A stretch of DNA of 64,000 nt from Bradysia coprophila (GCF_014529535.1 NW_023503616.1:4946584-5010583); one strand, 5' to 3'. Positions 46,919 through 59,581 are shown, counted from the stretch's first letter. Program-made: numbers and translations. The notes: generated by a model not told the origin, from the sequence alone.

Positions 46919-48593
46919 TAGAGATTTACATTTAAATGAAAAATTAAATGTGAAAAGAAACTTCTTTTCAAAATCAATTTTGGTTCGATACATTCGCGCT
47001 CGAAGAAAAATAAATTTCTTCAACCGCTGCATCATCCACGGATTACTGCCCGAAACAGGCCTTCATCGTAAAATAAAACACAACATTCTCTAAAACAAAT
47101 GAAAATTGAATTTAACTATTTCACTCCACTCTTTATCAGAACGTATTTCTATCACATAAACAAAAAACAAGCTGATTTCGTCGTTTACGACTCATCAGTG
47201 CACCTTTGTCATGACCATGTGCATATCAGCTCGTACACTTTTAGACTAAATCAAATCAAGTGTACGAAACACATCACACGCTGACCGTACTGATAGAACA
47301 ATGGGTTACTGTAAAAACGATTCGCTCGATGCTTCGAGAACCTAATTGTGAGTTTTTGGTTATTTTCATAGCAGAACTATGACCGAAAAATCGCAAACAA
47401 ATATACATTCAAACGATCATCTAAGATGATATTTACGTTAGAAATTATTTTGCATATCGAAAGGCTAACCGTACCTCTGTGTTTTAGAGCACACAACTCG
47501 GAAACATTTAAATGAAAAATTAAATGTGAAAAGAAACTTCTTTTCAAAATCAATTTTGGTTCGATACATTCGCGCTCGAAGAAAAATAAATTTCTTCAAC
47601 CGCTGCATCATCCACGGATTACTGCCCGAAACAGGCCTTCATCGTAAAATAAAACACAACATTCTCTAAAACAAATGAAAATTGAATTTAACTATTTCAC
47701 TCCACTCTTTATCAGAACGTATTTCTATCACATAAACAAAAAACAAGCTGATTTCGTCGTTTACGACTCATCAGTGCACCTTTGTCATGACCATGTGCAT
47801 ATCAGCTCGTACACTTTTAGACTAAATCAAATCAAGTGTACGAAACACATCACACGCTGACCGTACTGATAGAACAATGGGTTACTGTAAAAACGATTCG
47901 CTCGATGCTTCGAGAACCTAATTGTGAGTTTTTGGTTATTTTCATAGCAGAACTATGACCGAAAAATCGCAAACAAATATACATTCAAACGATCATCTAA
48001 GATGATATTTACGTTAGAAATTATTTTGCATATCGAAAGGCTAACCGTACCTCTGTGTTTTAGAGCACACAACTCGGAAACATTTAAATGAAAAATTAAA
48101 TGTGAAAAGAAACTTCTTTTCAAAATCAATTTTGGTTCGATACATTCGCGCTCGAAGAAAAATAAATTTCTTCAACCGCTGCATCATCCACGGATTACTG
48201 CCCGAAACAGGCCTTCATCGTAAAATAAAACACAACATTCTCTAAAACAAATGAAAATTGAATTTAACTATTTCACTCCACTCTTTATCAGAACGTATTT
48301 CTATCACATAAACAAAAAACAAGCTGATTTCGTCGTTTACGACTCATCAGTGCACCTTTGTCATGACCATGTGCATATCAGCTCGTACACTTTTAGACTA
48401 AATCAAATCAAGTGTACGAAACACATCACACGCTGACCGTACTGATAGAACAATGGGTTACTGTAAAAACGATTCGCTCGATGCTTCGAGAACCTAATTG
48501 TCTAATTGTTGATAAAGAGTGGAGTGAAATAGTTAAATTCAATTTTCATTTGTTTTAGAGAATGTTGTGTTTTATTTTACGATAGAGATTTAC
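46919..48593 (+). repeat. Three 576-base tandem units with inverted tail, bounded by direct repeats
   Basis: Units start at 46928, 47504 and 48080 and look identical by eye; the third stops near 48502. A 74-base inverted copy of 47065-47138 follows at 48510-48583. The whole block is flanked by TAGAGATTTAC at 46919-46929 and 48583-48593. Each unit has an identical 61-codon frame with no family likeness, which I do not count as a gene. Confidence 0.85.
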
Positions 48594-49197
48594 TTTAGAA
48601 TCACTTTTCCTGCCACTATTCCCTAATTTAAAACTTTAGAAATATTGTAGTATCACAGTAATTAGACGATTACGTTAAAATTAGACGTACACGCACGGAA
48701 TTACTTCAGTTTCTGATTTCTTCATGTAAAAATACATGCAAAATTCACAAAAAACCAGTAAACCACAAAACAGAAAATGTGTCGGTTTTCAAAATTCCGT
48801 GAATGTAAATACAATTTGATCCACTCGAATGCTCCTAATAGGTAGATATACCATCACCATAAACAGCTGCTCAAATGCCAAAAATATACAATTAAAGGTG
48901 ATATTTGCGGATGAGTTATTGACAATTTTTTTGAATTCGGACTATGTTGTGACTTGTTAAAATTAATTTTTTCGCCAAATATTACATTTTAGGTCTGATA
49001 AATCGTATTGCACGAATCACCCTGAAATGCGTGCAAGTTATCACATTATAAGCTCGTGCGCATCGGTAACAAACCGTAATCACCTGTGTCCTCCATAAGG
49101 TCTTCATTTTAAAATCAATTTAAGCTTTTCTACGATGTGTAGAGATACAATATACCTGCCAAGCCGCACATCAAACGTTTTTGGTATCAGACGGTAA
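48594..49197. other. Intergenic, nothing recognised
   Basis: AT-rich sequence with no supported gene or clear repeat. Confidence 0.4.
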
Positions 49198-49325
49198 TAC
49201 AGTGAACGACATCTCAAATGTCTCACTGTCATTTTTTTCAGAGAATGTCATTGTGAATTTGCAATGACACAATAAAATTCTCAGAAAAATTTGACAGTGA
49301 GACATTTGAGATGTCGTTCACTGTA
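49198..49325. mobile_element. Tc1/mariner-like MITE, almost fully palindromic
   Basis: Left end TACAGTGAACGACATCTCAA.. and right end ..TTGAGATGTCGTTCACTGTA pair over at least 35 bases, with CTCACTGTCA/TGACAGTGAG inside. TA at both ends and the CAGTG terminus fit a Tc1/mariner-type non-autonomous element. Confidence 0.75.
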
Positions 49326-50616
49326 ATATGGAAAGGATTTCAAAATGTGTCGATCTGATAAATGCATAAAAGCTCTCGGTATGTGATAAAATTTTTATTA
49401 TCAGGAGATCTCATTGTGCAACTCGCATAAAACTATATACATTTGGGAGTGAACGCTTGGAGCCTCTTAAGTGTTTTTTGTTCTAAGTATTTTTTTAATT
49501 ATCATCACCCATCTGAAATCTTCTAAATGTTTGGTTCACAAATTGTTGTTTTATCTAACAATTTTACCAAACATTCATTACATGCATTACAACCATCTCC
49601 TTGTAAGCAAATTAATCGCTCGTTATTACGGGGTTATATGCTATTGATATTATCTGTCTATGATAATAGAAACAACAAATATCATTTTTAGAAGAAAAAA
49701 ATTGTTTGTATTGAACACTTAAACTGTTGTGAGATATAAACAAACAACGAATTCGATTACAATGCTGTAGGTGTTGAATATCATACATTTTACCTGGTCA
49801 TAACCGATTTGATTGAATCATTTTAGAAGAGCAGATTACCTTCGCACGATTTCAAATAATGAAGATGATACGCTCTCAGACTTTGACACATGCGTTTTTA
49901 TTTGAGCCAAAAAGAAAATAAGGTAGTTGAAAACCGTTTTTTTTTTCTCTAACACAAATTCGATTCAAATTGAAAATAAATTAATTTAAAAATTTAGCTT
50001 TACGGATTAAGATTTTACAATTTTAAAGTGTGTCGGTTCAGAATTAATGATATAAATATTCTGATCGATGATTATGGCATTGATGAGACGATTGAATCAT
50101 TTGATCTGATCGATTTCCAATCAAGTCTTTTTCGGCTTAAATATTGTGTTATTTTTGTTAAATAAATTGGAATCATTTAAGAGCTTAGTTCCAAATTATT
50201 GAAAACATTTGGATTAAATGTAGGTATCAAATATTTGTAATTAAGTACTAGAGGAGAGGAAAATCAGAAAAGGTTAGGCGTCACTCAACTCATAATTATA
50301 AGCGAAAATTCTTAGTTAGTTTCACGTTTACCAGGTAGCTTTTGCATTAACAGATGAGTATATACAAAGTTCGTTACAAAAATATGTGAAAAGTGAAGAG
50401 ACTTGTACCACGTACTACTTTACTACTTTATAGTCATCGACAACTTGACTCAATCTAATTCCAAGTATTTCTTCGGTATGCTATGGATGCTCTGGCTATT
50501 TGTCCTTTAGGTCTAAGAACCGAGGCTCACTCCAAAGCATTCCAAAAAAAGGCTTTTAGAAGCCGGTATGTTAAAAACTAAATTGTAAACGTTCGACGTA
50601 TTTTGGTCATTCAATA
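49326..50616. other. Intergenic, nothing recognised
   Basis: AT-rich sequence without a supported gene; TAGTCATCGACAACTTGAC near 50431 may be a fragment of the dispersed repeat. Confidence 0.4.
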
Positions 50617-51866
50617 CTACCCAAGTAGCATTCAACGGTTAAAATTCGGTTGTACAACCGTTATTCAACCGCGGTTGTAAAAATTAGAAGATAACTAATT
50701 AGTTGTCGCAACGTTGCTGCAACGTTGTTATAACGGTTGTACAACGGTATTTGCCCAGTTGCAAAAGTTACAAAAATGTTATAACGAATTCGTCGCACAA
50801 CGGTTATACAGCAAATTGGTTACAAGTTGTTAAATGGTTTTATAACCGTCGAATAACTTATAAGTCACAATTGAAAATTCAATATTTTCTAACCAATCAG
50901 TCATCAGACCGTTGTACTGCCGTTTTACAACTTTTTCGTTAATCATCATATTTGTTCTTGAAGCCACCTTTCCAAGAGTTTTTTTGGTGTTCAATTTTTT
51001 CTTTCTTTTCGATATTCGCAAATCACATAGTTATGCACTCAAAATATGTAAGTACTGCGCAGTTCGCAAAGTTAAAATGTTTGTGTCATGGTTATTATAA
51101 AATACAAGCAAAATACTTGAGATATATTCCGTACAACTGCAATACACGTAACATAATTGACAATTAAAATTGCTCTCTCTTGTGTCGCCAATTAAACAAA
51201 ATTTAATCCATCAATTTCACCTTTTTGTTAGCAGCTGTTGCCGGTCCTAACTCCTATCCTAACTCCTAAAGAAACCTAACAAGACATAAGAAACCTAACT
51301 TCGACAACAGCGGCAGACAAAAATAGTGAAGTCGATGAATAAAATGTTGATTTACAAATTGGCATAAAGAAAATTTTTCAAAATTTATTAGTTACACTGA
51401 AATAGCAGGTTTTCCATTACGATGATGCCGACAATTTTCACACTTTCACACACATTTTCAAACCGAACACTGAAACATGAAAAAAGTAGATGTAAAATCT
51501 ACAAAAAATCGAACTTTCCATCATGGCGTCTTGATTCGTACTGACGGATAATGAACATTTCTATTAAGTTCCATGACCGTTTTACGACGAATTAGTTAAA
51601 GTAAATGACTCGAACTTTTTGGTTGTATGACGGTTTCTGAACGAAAAAGTTTTCAACAAATATTATCGGTTAACTCATTGGTCAAATAACCGTTTTGCAA
51701 CTAATTCGTTTAAAATTGGTTGATGACCAATTAGTTGTGTAACGGTTATATAACGAATAAGTTAAACTGAATACAACTTATTCGTTACATAACTGTAGTA
51801 GAACGAAAAAGTTGGCAACGAATTAGTAACGTTTATAACCGCGGTTATCAAATGCTACTTGGGTAG
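50617..51866. mobile_element. Fold-back DNA element, 1.25 kb
   Basis: Terminal inverted repeats CTACCCAAGTAGCATT and AAATGCTACTTGGGTAG. Both arms carry many AACGGTTGT/ACAACCGTT and AACCGCGGTT motifs, making them self-complementary. The centre holds no transposase-like frame. No target duplication is obvious, so the superfamily is open. Confidence 0.75.
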
Positions 51867-53460
51867 ACTAAAGAAAAACTTTACGTTCGTCTTTGATCCT
51901 CTCCATATTGTAGTCATCGGTTATCGACAACAACTACAACAATTAGCAATGATGTCCGACTAGTGTCTTTTTTTGTAGTTTGTTAAAATAAATGAGGTAA
52001 AAGATTTTGTATAAAACACTATTCGATACTTTAAACAAACACGAAGCATGTCGTTCCGAAAGGTCAGGGTGTAAGGTTATCTGCTAATATGAAAAGGAAA
52101 AAGGAAACATAAAATCAAAAAAACGAGAGTTGAATGAAAAATAATCCAAATTTCACTTTCTATGAATCTGTTAAAATGTTTTTTATTGCTTTCCGCCGAT
52201 ATTAACTCAAGTTAAAATTTTATGCAAATTTATCGTTATTTTTTATTCGAATGTGCATTCGTACATGTATATATATAATGAAGCATGTAATGTAATATGC
52301 TACTTAATTGAGGATATGTCGAAATAAAAAAAACCGAAACAGAAATAAATATTTTTGGCAATGTTCTCAAGAGCAATGACTTTACCAATAGGTACAGCAG
52401 TTTATATTAAACGGACATTCGTTTAAGTAAAAAGAATCGTTAAAGAATCGTCCGAAAAGAAGATAAAAATAAGAGTTGCTCGTGTAGGATCGTTATAAAC
52501 ATAAATTTTGTTGCTCAATTATTGAAACGAAATATGCAATAAGATTATTTTCATTTGATTATTTTCGTTTTTAACAACATTATTTTTCCAAGTATAAAAT
52601 AAAAGATAATAAATTCTTATGGTTTTGTTTATGGCTTTTTAGAGTTCTTTTTGTCCATTTTCTTCCGTTGAATAAATGCCTTAAATTCAATGATGTCGCC
52701 TGATCTACATAAAACGTGCGACACATCACCTAGTTTAAATATCTTATGGGGTCCAATTAACCTTGCACCTTGAATTAGATTTTTAAAATAGAAACTATAA
52801 ATCTAAATTTATTTGTGGGAGCGGTATTGATTTTTATACACAAAATAAACCAAATTTTATGTAAAATTAATTTGATAAAACGATAATAAATTCAACTTTA
52901 AATTAATGTTTGAAGCCTTGAATGGATTTTCGGATAAAGCGAAATGATTGACAATGTTAAGTTCATTCATTTGAATTTAAGACAATCGGCGTTGGTTCAA
53001 AAGATGATTCGTATGAAAGCGTAACAATGAATTGAATATATTCCGAGAAAAAATGTCTCTCTAATCTCTTCGCAATTTTTTTTTTTGTGTTATTAATTAT
53101 GTTGACCTTACGTTTTCGATTTTGCGAATTTGCCAAAGTTTTTATCGAAAATCGGAACAAATATTGATACATCGACTATTTATGCATAGCAATTTTTTCG
53201 ACTTGGTTTCTGATCCGTTTTCCTGATTCGATAAGTTGGATTAAAACTTTAAATACATTTTCTTAAATGGTATACCTGCCTATAATTTATGTTCAATCCT
53301 CAGTTTCCTTGTTCTTTATTGATTGGGTAACATTGATAAAATTGATATTTAATTTGTAAGTAGGTTAAGAACTTCAACCAAATTTGAAGATATTATGGAG
53401 TATGTGCATCAATTTTACACTTTATTACGTTAGCATCAGTGGAAGTTGAATTAGAAATAA
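51867..53460. other. Intergenic with dispersed repeat and one possible exon
   Basis: A copy of the dispersed repeat lies at 51905-52045. Otherwise AT-rich; the possible minus-strand terminal exon at 52629-52800 is listed separately. Confidence 0.4.
52629..52800 (-). CDS. Possible terminal exon or gene relic
   Basis: The minus strand reads GARLIGPHKIFKLGDVSHVL, then CRSGDIIEFKAFIQRKK and a Lys-rich end KNSKKP followed by TAA. Composition is protein-like, and AG acceptors exist upstream (TTTATAG, TTCAAG). No start, no partner exon and no family recognised. Confidence 0.3.
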
Positions 53461-53703
53461 CTTTTAAACAGAGAAATGATAAGCGCGGCCACTCATGGAT
53501 GGGATAGAACACGCCTGAGGCATATTTTTTTCAACAATTTTCTCTCTCATTTCGTCTCTCAATTTCACATATATTTTTGACGTATTGGTTGGATTTTTAT
53601 ATGGAGTTTTTCTCCCATCGGTTACATGTAATCAATCTATCATCGTCAGGCGTGTTCTATCCCAGCCATGAGTGGCCGTGCTTATCAGTTCTCTGCTTTT
53701 AAA
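53461..53703. mobile_element. hAT-type MITE with 8-base target-site duplication
   Basis: CTTTTAAA occurs at 53461-53468 and 53696-53703. The 227-base insert starts CAGAGAA and ends TTCTCTG, with long inverted arms (GATAAGCGCGGCCACTCATG and CATGAGTGGCCGTGCTTATC; GGGATAGAACACGCCTGA and TCAGGCGTGTTCTATCCC). Eight-base duplications and CAG-type ends fit hAT. Confidence 0.85.
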
Positions 53704-56700
53704 CGATTCCTTGTAAAACCTCTACAATTTCTGTGATTTCACCTCGCTTTTTTTTGTAAAATAATATTCGTACTTTGCATTTATAGTTTGAGCAATGAGT
53801 TCAAACTTCTTAAAATTAAAAATTAAAATCGATGCTGTAAGCGTGTTTCTCGCATTTATTTTTGAAAAATTCATTTTAAATGAATTTCTGCAATGCCTGG
53901 TAATACGCATTTGAAAACTTATAAATGACAATAATAATTAAAACGGTGTCGATTAGACTCCGCACTTCGAATTTTTTTCTAAGTGTGTCCCATATCTTTT
54001 ACCTAACATTCTCTAGACATTTTACAGATAAATTGAAATAGATTTTGAGGAATGCGTTTGACGATACCTAGTTTAGTCTATAGTAAAACTGTCTTTCTTG
54101 ATCTCACACGTGATCGGTAATTAGATATTTTAACCATCATTGCCACTAAAGGTCATTTTAACTATATCTTTTTTATTGACACGCGAGTAAGTAAACAATC
54201 TTTATAACACCAGCGCATCGTGTCTATTAAATGGACATATTTTGTTATACGACCACTCACACCTCAAACCCTCCAACAGCCGAAAAAGTCGATAGCTCAT
54301 AATACAATTCTATCTACAAAAAAAGATCCCAGGGTCACACATTGTAATATTATATACTTATGGTGCCTACATATGGCCCAGCCAAACGTTTTGCGGCTGT
54401 CGGATGTCTCTTTAGTGGGTGTTATGGGTGTTACGTGAACGATTTTTTGTTTAGAAAAAATCGGAGTATTTTAGAAATAGTTGAAATACCTTTAGGTAAT
54501 TTTTAGTAGCTCCCAATTATGATCAATAAAAATCAGTTCTTTTCAAGGACATAACTTGACAGACTTAAGGATAATCAATGTTCCATATTGATTCTTGATT
54601 CAAATTGTTCAATATTAATAATCGAAAATTAATCTAATAAATCATGTTCTGTTCGAAAAGCCATTTTAAATTCCCAAAATAATTACTGTACTGCAGGAGT
54701 GCACCCGCACGTGATTTACATTTAACTACATGAAATACATCGAACACTGCACTTTAATTGCAATCACTGAAGCAGAAAATTTGTCATCGATCAAATGTAT
54801 TTACCATTTCCAGCGCTTTGTAATCCTTTAGAAAATTATCCAATAAACCATCGACCTTTACACACAAAACTAAATTACTTTGACGAACTAATTAAAGTAA
54901 TTTTCATCAAAACACAAACTAAAAATTTCTGATACAATCAAAACACTGACTCGAAACAAACTGAAGTGATTTTTACATCTTTTACCATATTTATAGCCAG
55001 CAAGGTATATTGATAACAGAGTGAGGAAGACAACATCTCCAATGTACTGGTATGGTCATCGTGAGCGAACCAACTTTATTGTCGAAAAAGTTAATCTAAA
55101 TAAAATTGAAAATCTTTTATACAGATGATGAAAATTTGCATAATTTTTTTTGCTAGCACAAATTGCAAACAATTTGTTTGTTAGAAATAACCAAAAAAAA
55201 CTAGACATCGTTGCAGGTGTTATAATAGTATATTACGTACCTGCTTGTAAATTTGTTAGTTTGACAAGAGTGAGGTTTGGAGAACGAGCCGGAGGCGAGA
55301 GTTGTATTCACTTAAGCCAAAACAATAATTCGCAAGTAATTACGTACGTTTTTTTACAAGCTAGCGGGAGGTATGTGTATTTGCTTGCTTGCAGCCAGAA
55401 AACGACTCATTACCGTCTAGCTCAAATTAGTTTGCAAATGCAAACAAAATATGGCCAATCTTATTGGGAATTATTTTGTTTCGACGTATGCAATATATTC
55501 CTCGCCTTTGACTCGAAATACAACCTCTCACACACCTCAACAAAATGTGTCCTAATAGTAACGTAATATTTCAGTAAAGTAAAGTGCACTTTACCGCTCG
55601 CTAGCATGTAAATCTATTCCTCTGCTGTAATCTACTATTAAATTATGGTGACAGTGTACCATGCAGAAGTGAATAAAAGCACATCTATCGTATTTTGCGT
55701 TTATGATGGTTTTTTATTTAAATTTATTCAAAATTGAAAGAAGATAAATTTTTTATTGACGAATGAGTTTAATAATTTTGATTTTAAGATTTAAAAATGT
55801 CAATAGAAAAATGGAGTCAGTGTGGCTAGCTTGGTAAAGAGTTAGTGATAAGAAGTTAATTACCATACTGAGTGTAAAAATCATTGAAAATTTTAAAAAT
55901 TTGGTTGATCTGTTATCGGGAATGATGTCCAAAATAAGTGATAGTGTCTGGCTGGTGTACTCTTTCCTAACAAAACGAAGGAAGCAAAGGGCTTAACAGT
56001 AGTGCCCTGAAACGTCTGTAATCTGTAATATGTAATTGATGTGATTGACTCAAAATCACACCATCAAACATGTTAACATGTCGTGTAGCTGAGGTCACCG
56101 AAAAACACAATTTGTAACATCAAAAAATTCAAAATGAAAATGAAAGACAGAAACACCTCTGCAGGAAAAAGAAAAAGTAAGAAAATTTTATTTATTTAGG
56201 AGACAACTCGCGTTTCTGAATAATAATAATAATGGTGTATGGTATTGTTCGGCCGGGAAATCACACTTAAGTGACAGGTTATGCTACCAGCTGCTATAGC
56301 TAATGAAGGCATTTGTATACATGGTATTGTATGACCTAACAAAAGGGACCACACGCTTAATGTGTATTCCGAACCATGGTTCGTGCACGCCTTCAAAGTG
56401 TTCTTGCACTCTGGAGGATTTTTGGTTATTGCACCTTATTACCTATAGCAGTACCTAAGCCACTAAACCGCAGAAGGAGTAGAATACCGACAGCTACTAG
56501 TTTGTGAAAAGTTTTATAAATCTCACTTCATCTTCTGATATTAATGGGTTACACAGGTACCTTCATCACTTGATGTAGTTCTTCTTCTTTATATCGATTA
56601 TGAAGAGTATCACCAGAAGTACTCAATCAGTTATCAGTTTGATTTATTGATTTGGTGGTCTCTCTTGTTTTTTGCTCTCTTCAGTTTGTTTACAATGTTA

Positions 56701-57027
56701 ACGCACAGAAAGCTTGTTTCAGGTGTAATCAGACCAATAAAAAATGTAACCTTTCCTATCGATTATAAACTTTATTTACGGTTTCACTGCGTTATAAAAT
56801 GTTAATTTTTGTCGCGTTCCAACCCACGTTACGTCATAGCCGAATTGACGAAAATTAATAAAATCGAAACCAATTTATTCGGAGATTTGTATAATGAAAC
56901 CTACAAGCATATCACTCTAAATATTTTCAGATAAGTTCCTAATTAAATTCATTAAGCACCGTCGAATGTGAAGGACGGAACAACGAACAAAAAAATCATT
57001 TTATTTGATTTTCAATAGATTGTTCTT
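53704..57027. other. Intergenic, mostly nothing recognised
   Basis: AT-rich. Contains the GC-tip element at about 55140-55640. The 138-codon plus frame at 55150-55566 lies in that element and has no family likeness. Also a possible weak inverted pair CAACAGCCGA/GCGGCTGTCGG (54276-54405). Confidence 0.4.
55140..55640. mobile_element. Possible relative of the GC-tip hairpin elements
   Basis: Its right end CCTCTGCTGTAATCTACTATT is the reverse complement of the left end of the elements at 22150 and 26286, and it contains GAGCCGGAGGCGAG, like their tip. The body is otherwise different and the left end is not defined. Confidence 0.4.
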
Positions 57028-57309
57028 GATTCATTTTCGGTGATAATATATCACTTTTGTGTCGATAAAATTATCATGGCCGTACGAAAGCTCATCTGGT
57101 GGATGCATATTTAAGCCGCCCGTATTTTGAGTCGTAAAGAGTTGTTGTTTATATTGAATCGGCTTTAATAACCAGTTTTTTCCACGTTGAAAACGCATAT
57201 CGTCTTTTTCATACGTTTTTATATCAAAATCGATTGCTGCCAATGTAATGATGGTAGGTAGCTTATAGGCGACATCAATTAAATGTGGTTCGGCTTCGGT
57301 CTCGATCAA
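57028..57309 (-). CDS. Unassigned open exon-like frame
   Basis: A frame of about 92 residues on the minus strand, ending YYHRK then stop. It has no ATG at its left edge (TTG preceded by TAA), so it would need an acceptor just inside; GATCGAG and CCGAAG are candidates. Composition is protein-like (YKLPTIITLAAIDFDIKTY, LSYGHDNFIDTKVIYY). No family recognised. Confidence 0.3.
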
Positions 57310-57726
57310 TTACATACTAAAATCGTAGTCAATTCTAAAATCTAATAAATTTTCTTCCAATTAAAACTCAAGTGGTTTTCAGTTAAGATTTTATACTGAT
57401 GGAATTATGTTGACCAATAATGTTGCTAAGCTAATGAACTTTTAGCCATTTTCAATAATTGCCGTATTAAGTTGTAAAGATTCGGCGATAACTCCTTGTT
57501 GATCTTTCATAAAGCATTAAAAAAGCTGCTTAGAAATTCCCTTGAAACAAATGCTACAGTATGTCGAATTCAAAGCGTATTTAATGATCGGAACTATTAA
57601 CCTTTTTCACAAACGACGCATATGGTTATAATGGTATGTTTAGTCGTTAAATGCGTTGCTTCTTTTGTTTGCTATGTCGCGGCGAAGTGCTCGATAGAAA
57701 ACTATTGCTTAAATAAAACAGATTGA

Positions 57727-57885
57727 ACATACACCAGACGCGGCTCCACCTATGTGCGGTCAAGTCGGTCGGCCGGGTGAAAAATATGAAAAAAAAAATT
57801 AAAAACGAAAATTGTCAGGGCAAAAATTTATTGTCTTCTAACCGCCCGAGTCAGAACAAAAGCTGGACCCGCCCCTGACATACAC
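57727..57885. mobile_element. hAT-type MITE, 143 bases, with 8-base target-site duplication
   Basis: ACATACAC at 57727-57734 and 57878-57885 flank an insert with imperfect inverted ends CAGACGCGGCTCCACC and GCTGGACCCGCCCCTG. The short interior is A-rich. Confidence 0.8.
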
Positions 57886-58684
57886 TTTGCTATATATGAG
57901 AATTCTTTTCGTTTTGTAAACTTGACTCTTATAAAAAGTTAAATTTTACCTCAATTGCATTTTATGATTTTCACATCTTTGTTAACAAGAGAAGTGGTAA
58001 ATATACAAGAGAGAATTTACCACACCAAAAACAAACGAAGAGAAAAATAAATATCGCAAAGCCATAGATGAGACTACGATAAGTAATGTTAAACTTTACG
58101 AATGTTTTGCTACGGCTGGAGATGAATTAAGAAAGTATAATTTGCGGCGATATTGTTAAGACTCGATTTTCATTCTTGTGCATTGCTTTCTTACACTATT
58201 TGCATTCAAATCGACGAGAGAAAGTAGGTTTTAAGATTTTTTGTTGCACGAACATTCATTTTTAATTGTGCCTCCGAAGTATGTACTTCAACTGAAGTAT
58301 TGCAGAGCACAGGCACTTTTCCGACCTAGAGCATCAATTATTTTATCGGAGATTTTTCATCACTTTTTTTTGCACAAACTATAGAGGCACAAACCTTTTT
58401 AACAATTTAATTGAATTGAATTGGACGTATGTCATTAAAAAATAAAATAAAATTGAAGTGTTTGCTTTTTATTGTGTGCATGATTCGGAATGTTTGAGTG
58501 AAATAAAATAAATAAAATAACAGTTTTGTCCACTTGTTGCATCTGTCGGCATACATAATAAACATTAACACATCGACATCAAAACAAGTGTATTGATGAA
58601 TGAATGTATCACTTTCAATTCACATTGTCTTACACTAATTCAATAAATAATAATTTACGAAAAATATGCGTGAGAATTGCAGCC
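57886..58684. other. 3' flank of Cys-repeat gene
   Basis: AT-rich. AATAAA on the minus strand at 58473-58468 could serve as polyadenylation signal for the gene that follows. Confidence 0.4.
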
Positions 58685-59581
58685 TTAAACATTCGGTGGT
58701 AGTAAATCTAAATTTTGATAATCATCTCGCCCAACTTGATTATTCGGTGGTAGATATCCATTCTGCACATACGGTGGTAAATAACCATTCTTCGACGGAA
58801 TTTCTGCTTTACAATTGGGTGGAATTCCAGTCGTACCGGGTCGACATTTACAATTCGGATACGTGCCAGTCGAACCAGGAGGACAGTATTGAGAGACACA
58901 GTTTGGCCAAACACCGACCTTATCCTGCGGACATTTTGGTTTGTATTGGCAATTCGGTTGATATTCTCCTTCCCATCCAACTGGACATTTCATTCTTTTA
59001 CAATTTGGTGGTTCACCATATGTGAAGGACGGACATTTGTTACGACAATTGGGCGGTGTTCCAACCTGACCTGCTGGACATTCTTTCACTTCGTAGTATC
59101 TTTCTGTTGTTGGTGCCACACAGTTCGGATAGAGACCAATTTCTCCCGCAGGACAATCGACTTTTACACAGTCTGGCTGATATTCTCCTTTATAGCCGGG
59201 CAGACATTTCATGCGCACGCATTCTGGTTGATATCCAATGTGGTAAGGAGGACATGGCTCACGGCATTTCTATAAAATTCATAAAATTAAATTCAAGAAA
59301 ATTTCCAAAGTCGAAGGTCTCATTACTGGATATGTTCCGTAGAATCCTTGCGGACACTTTTGGTTTTCTGGCGGTAGATATCCAGGCGCTTGGCAGTTAG
59401 GAGGTGTACCAATAAACGATTCTGGACATTTGCAGTTTGGATATGTTCCTACAGAACCAACAGGACATTGTTTTGGTGGCAAGTACGAGTATAGTGACGT
59501 CTCCGAATATGCTGACGAGAAATACACAAACAGGAGAAGTTGAGTGCAGAATTTGGCACCGCTCAGACTGATCATTTTCAC
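58685..59581 (-). CDS. Secreted Cys-repeat protein, CPxGxxGxxPNC type (279 aa)
   Basis: Exons 59581-59327 and 59269-58685, joined by a 57-base GT-AG intron in phase 0. The N-terminus MKMISLSGAKFC then TQLLLFVYFSSAYS is a signal peptide. About eleven modules of 15-25 residues follow, built on CPxGxxGxxPNC (CPVGSVGTYPNC, CPAGQVGTPPNC, CPPGSTGTYPNC). YLPP motifs lie near both ends (SYLPPKQC; NGYLPPYVQNGYLPP). Regular cysteine pairs suggest small disulfide-linked turns, and YLPP links it to the 41.8-46.5 kb protein. A role in cuticle, peritrophic or other extracellular matrix is inference; I do not know a named family. It has a paralogue at the right edge of the window. Confidence 0.85.

Noticed and set aside
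47099-48436. Identical 61-codon frame repeated three times
   Set aside because: It recurs because the DNA is a tandem repeat; no family likeness, signal or splice sites.
55150-55566. 138-codon plus frame
   Set aside because: Overlaps a hairpin-type element; composition not convincing and no domain seen.
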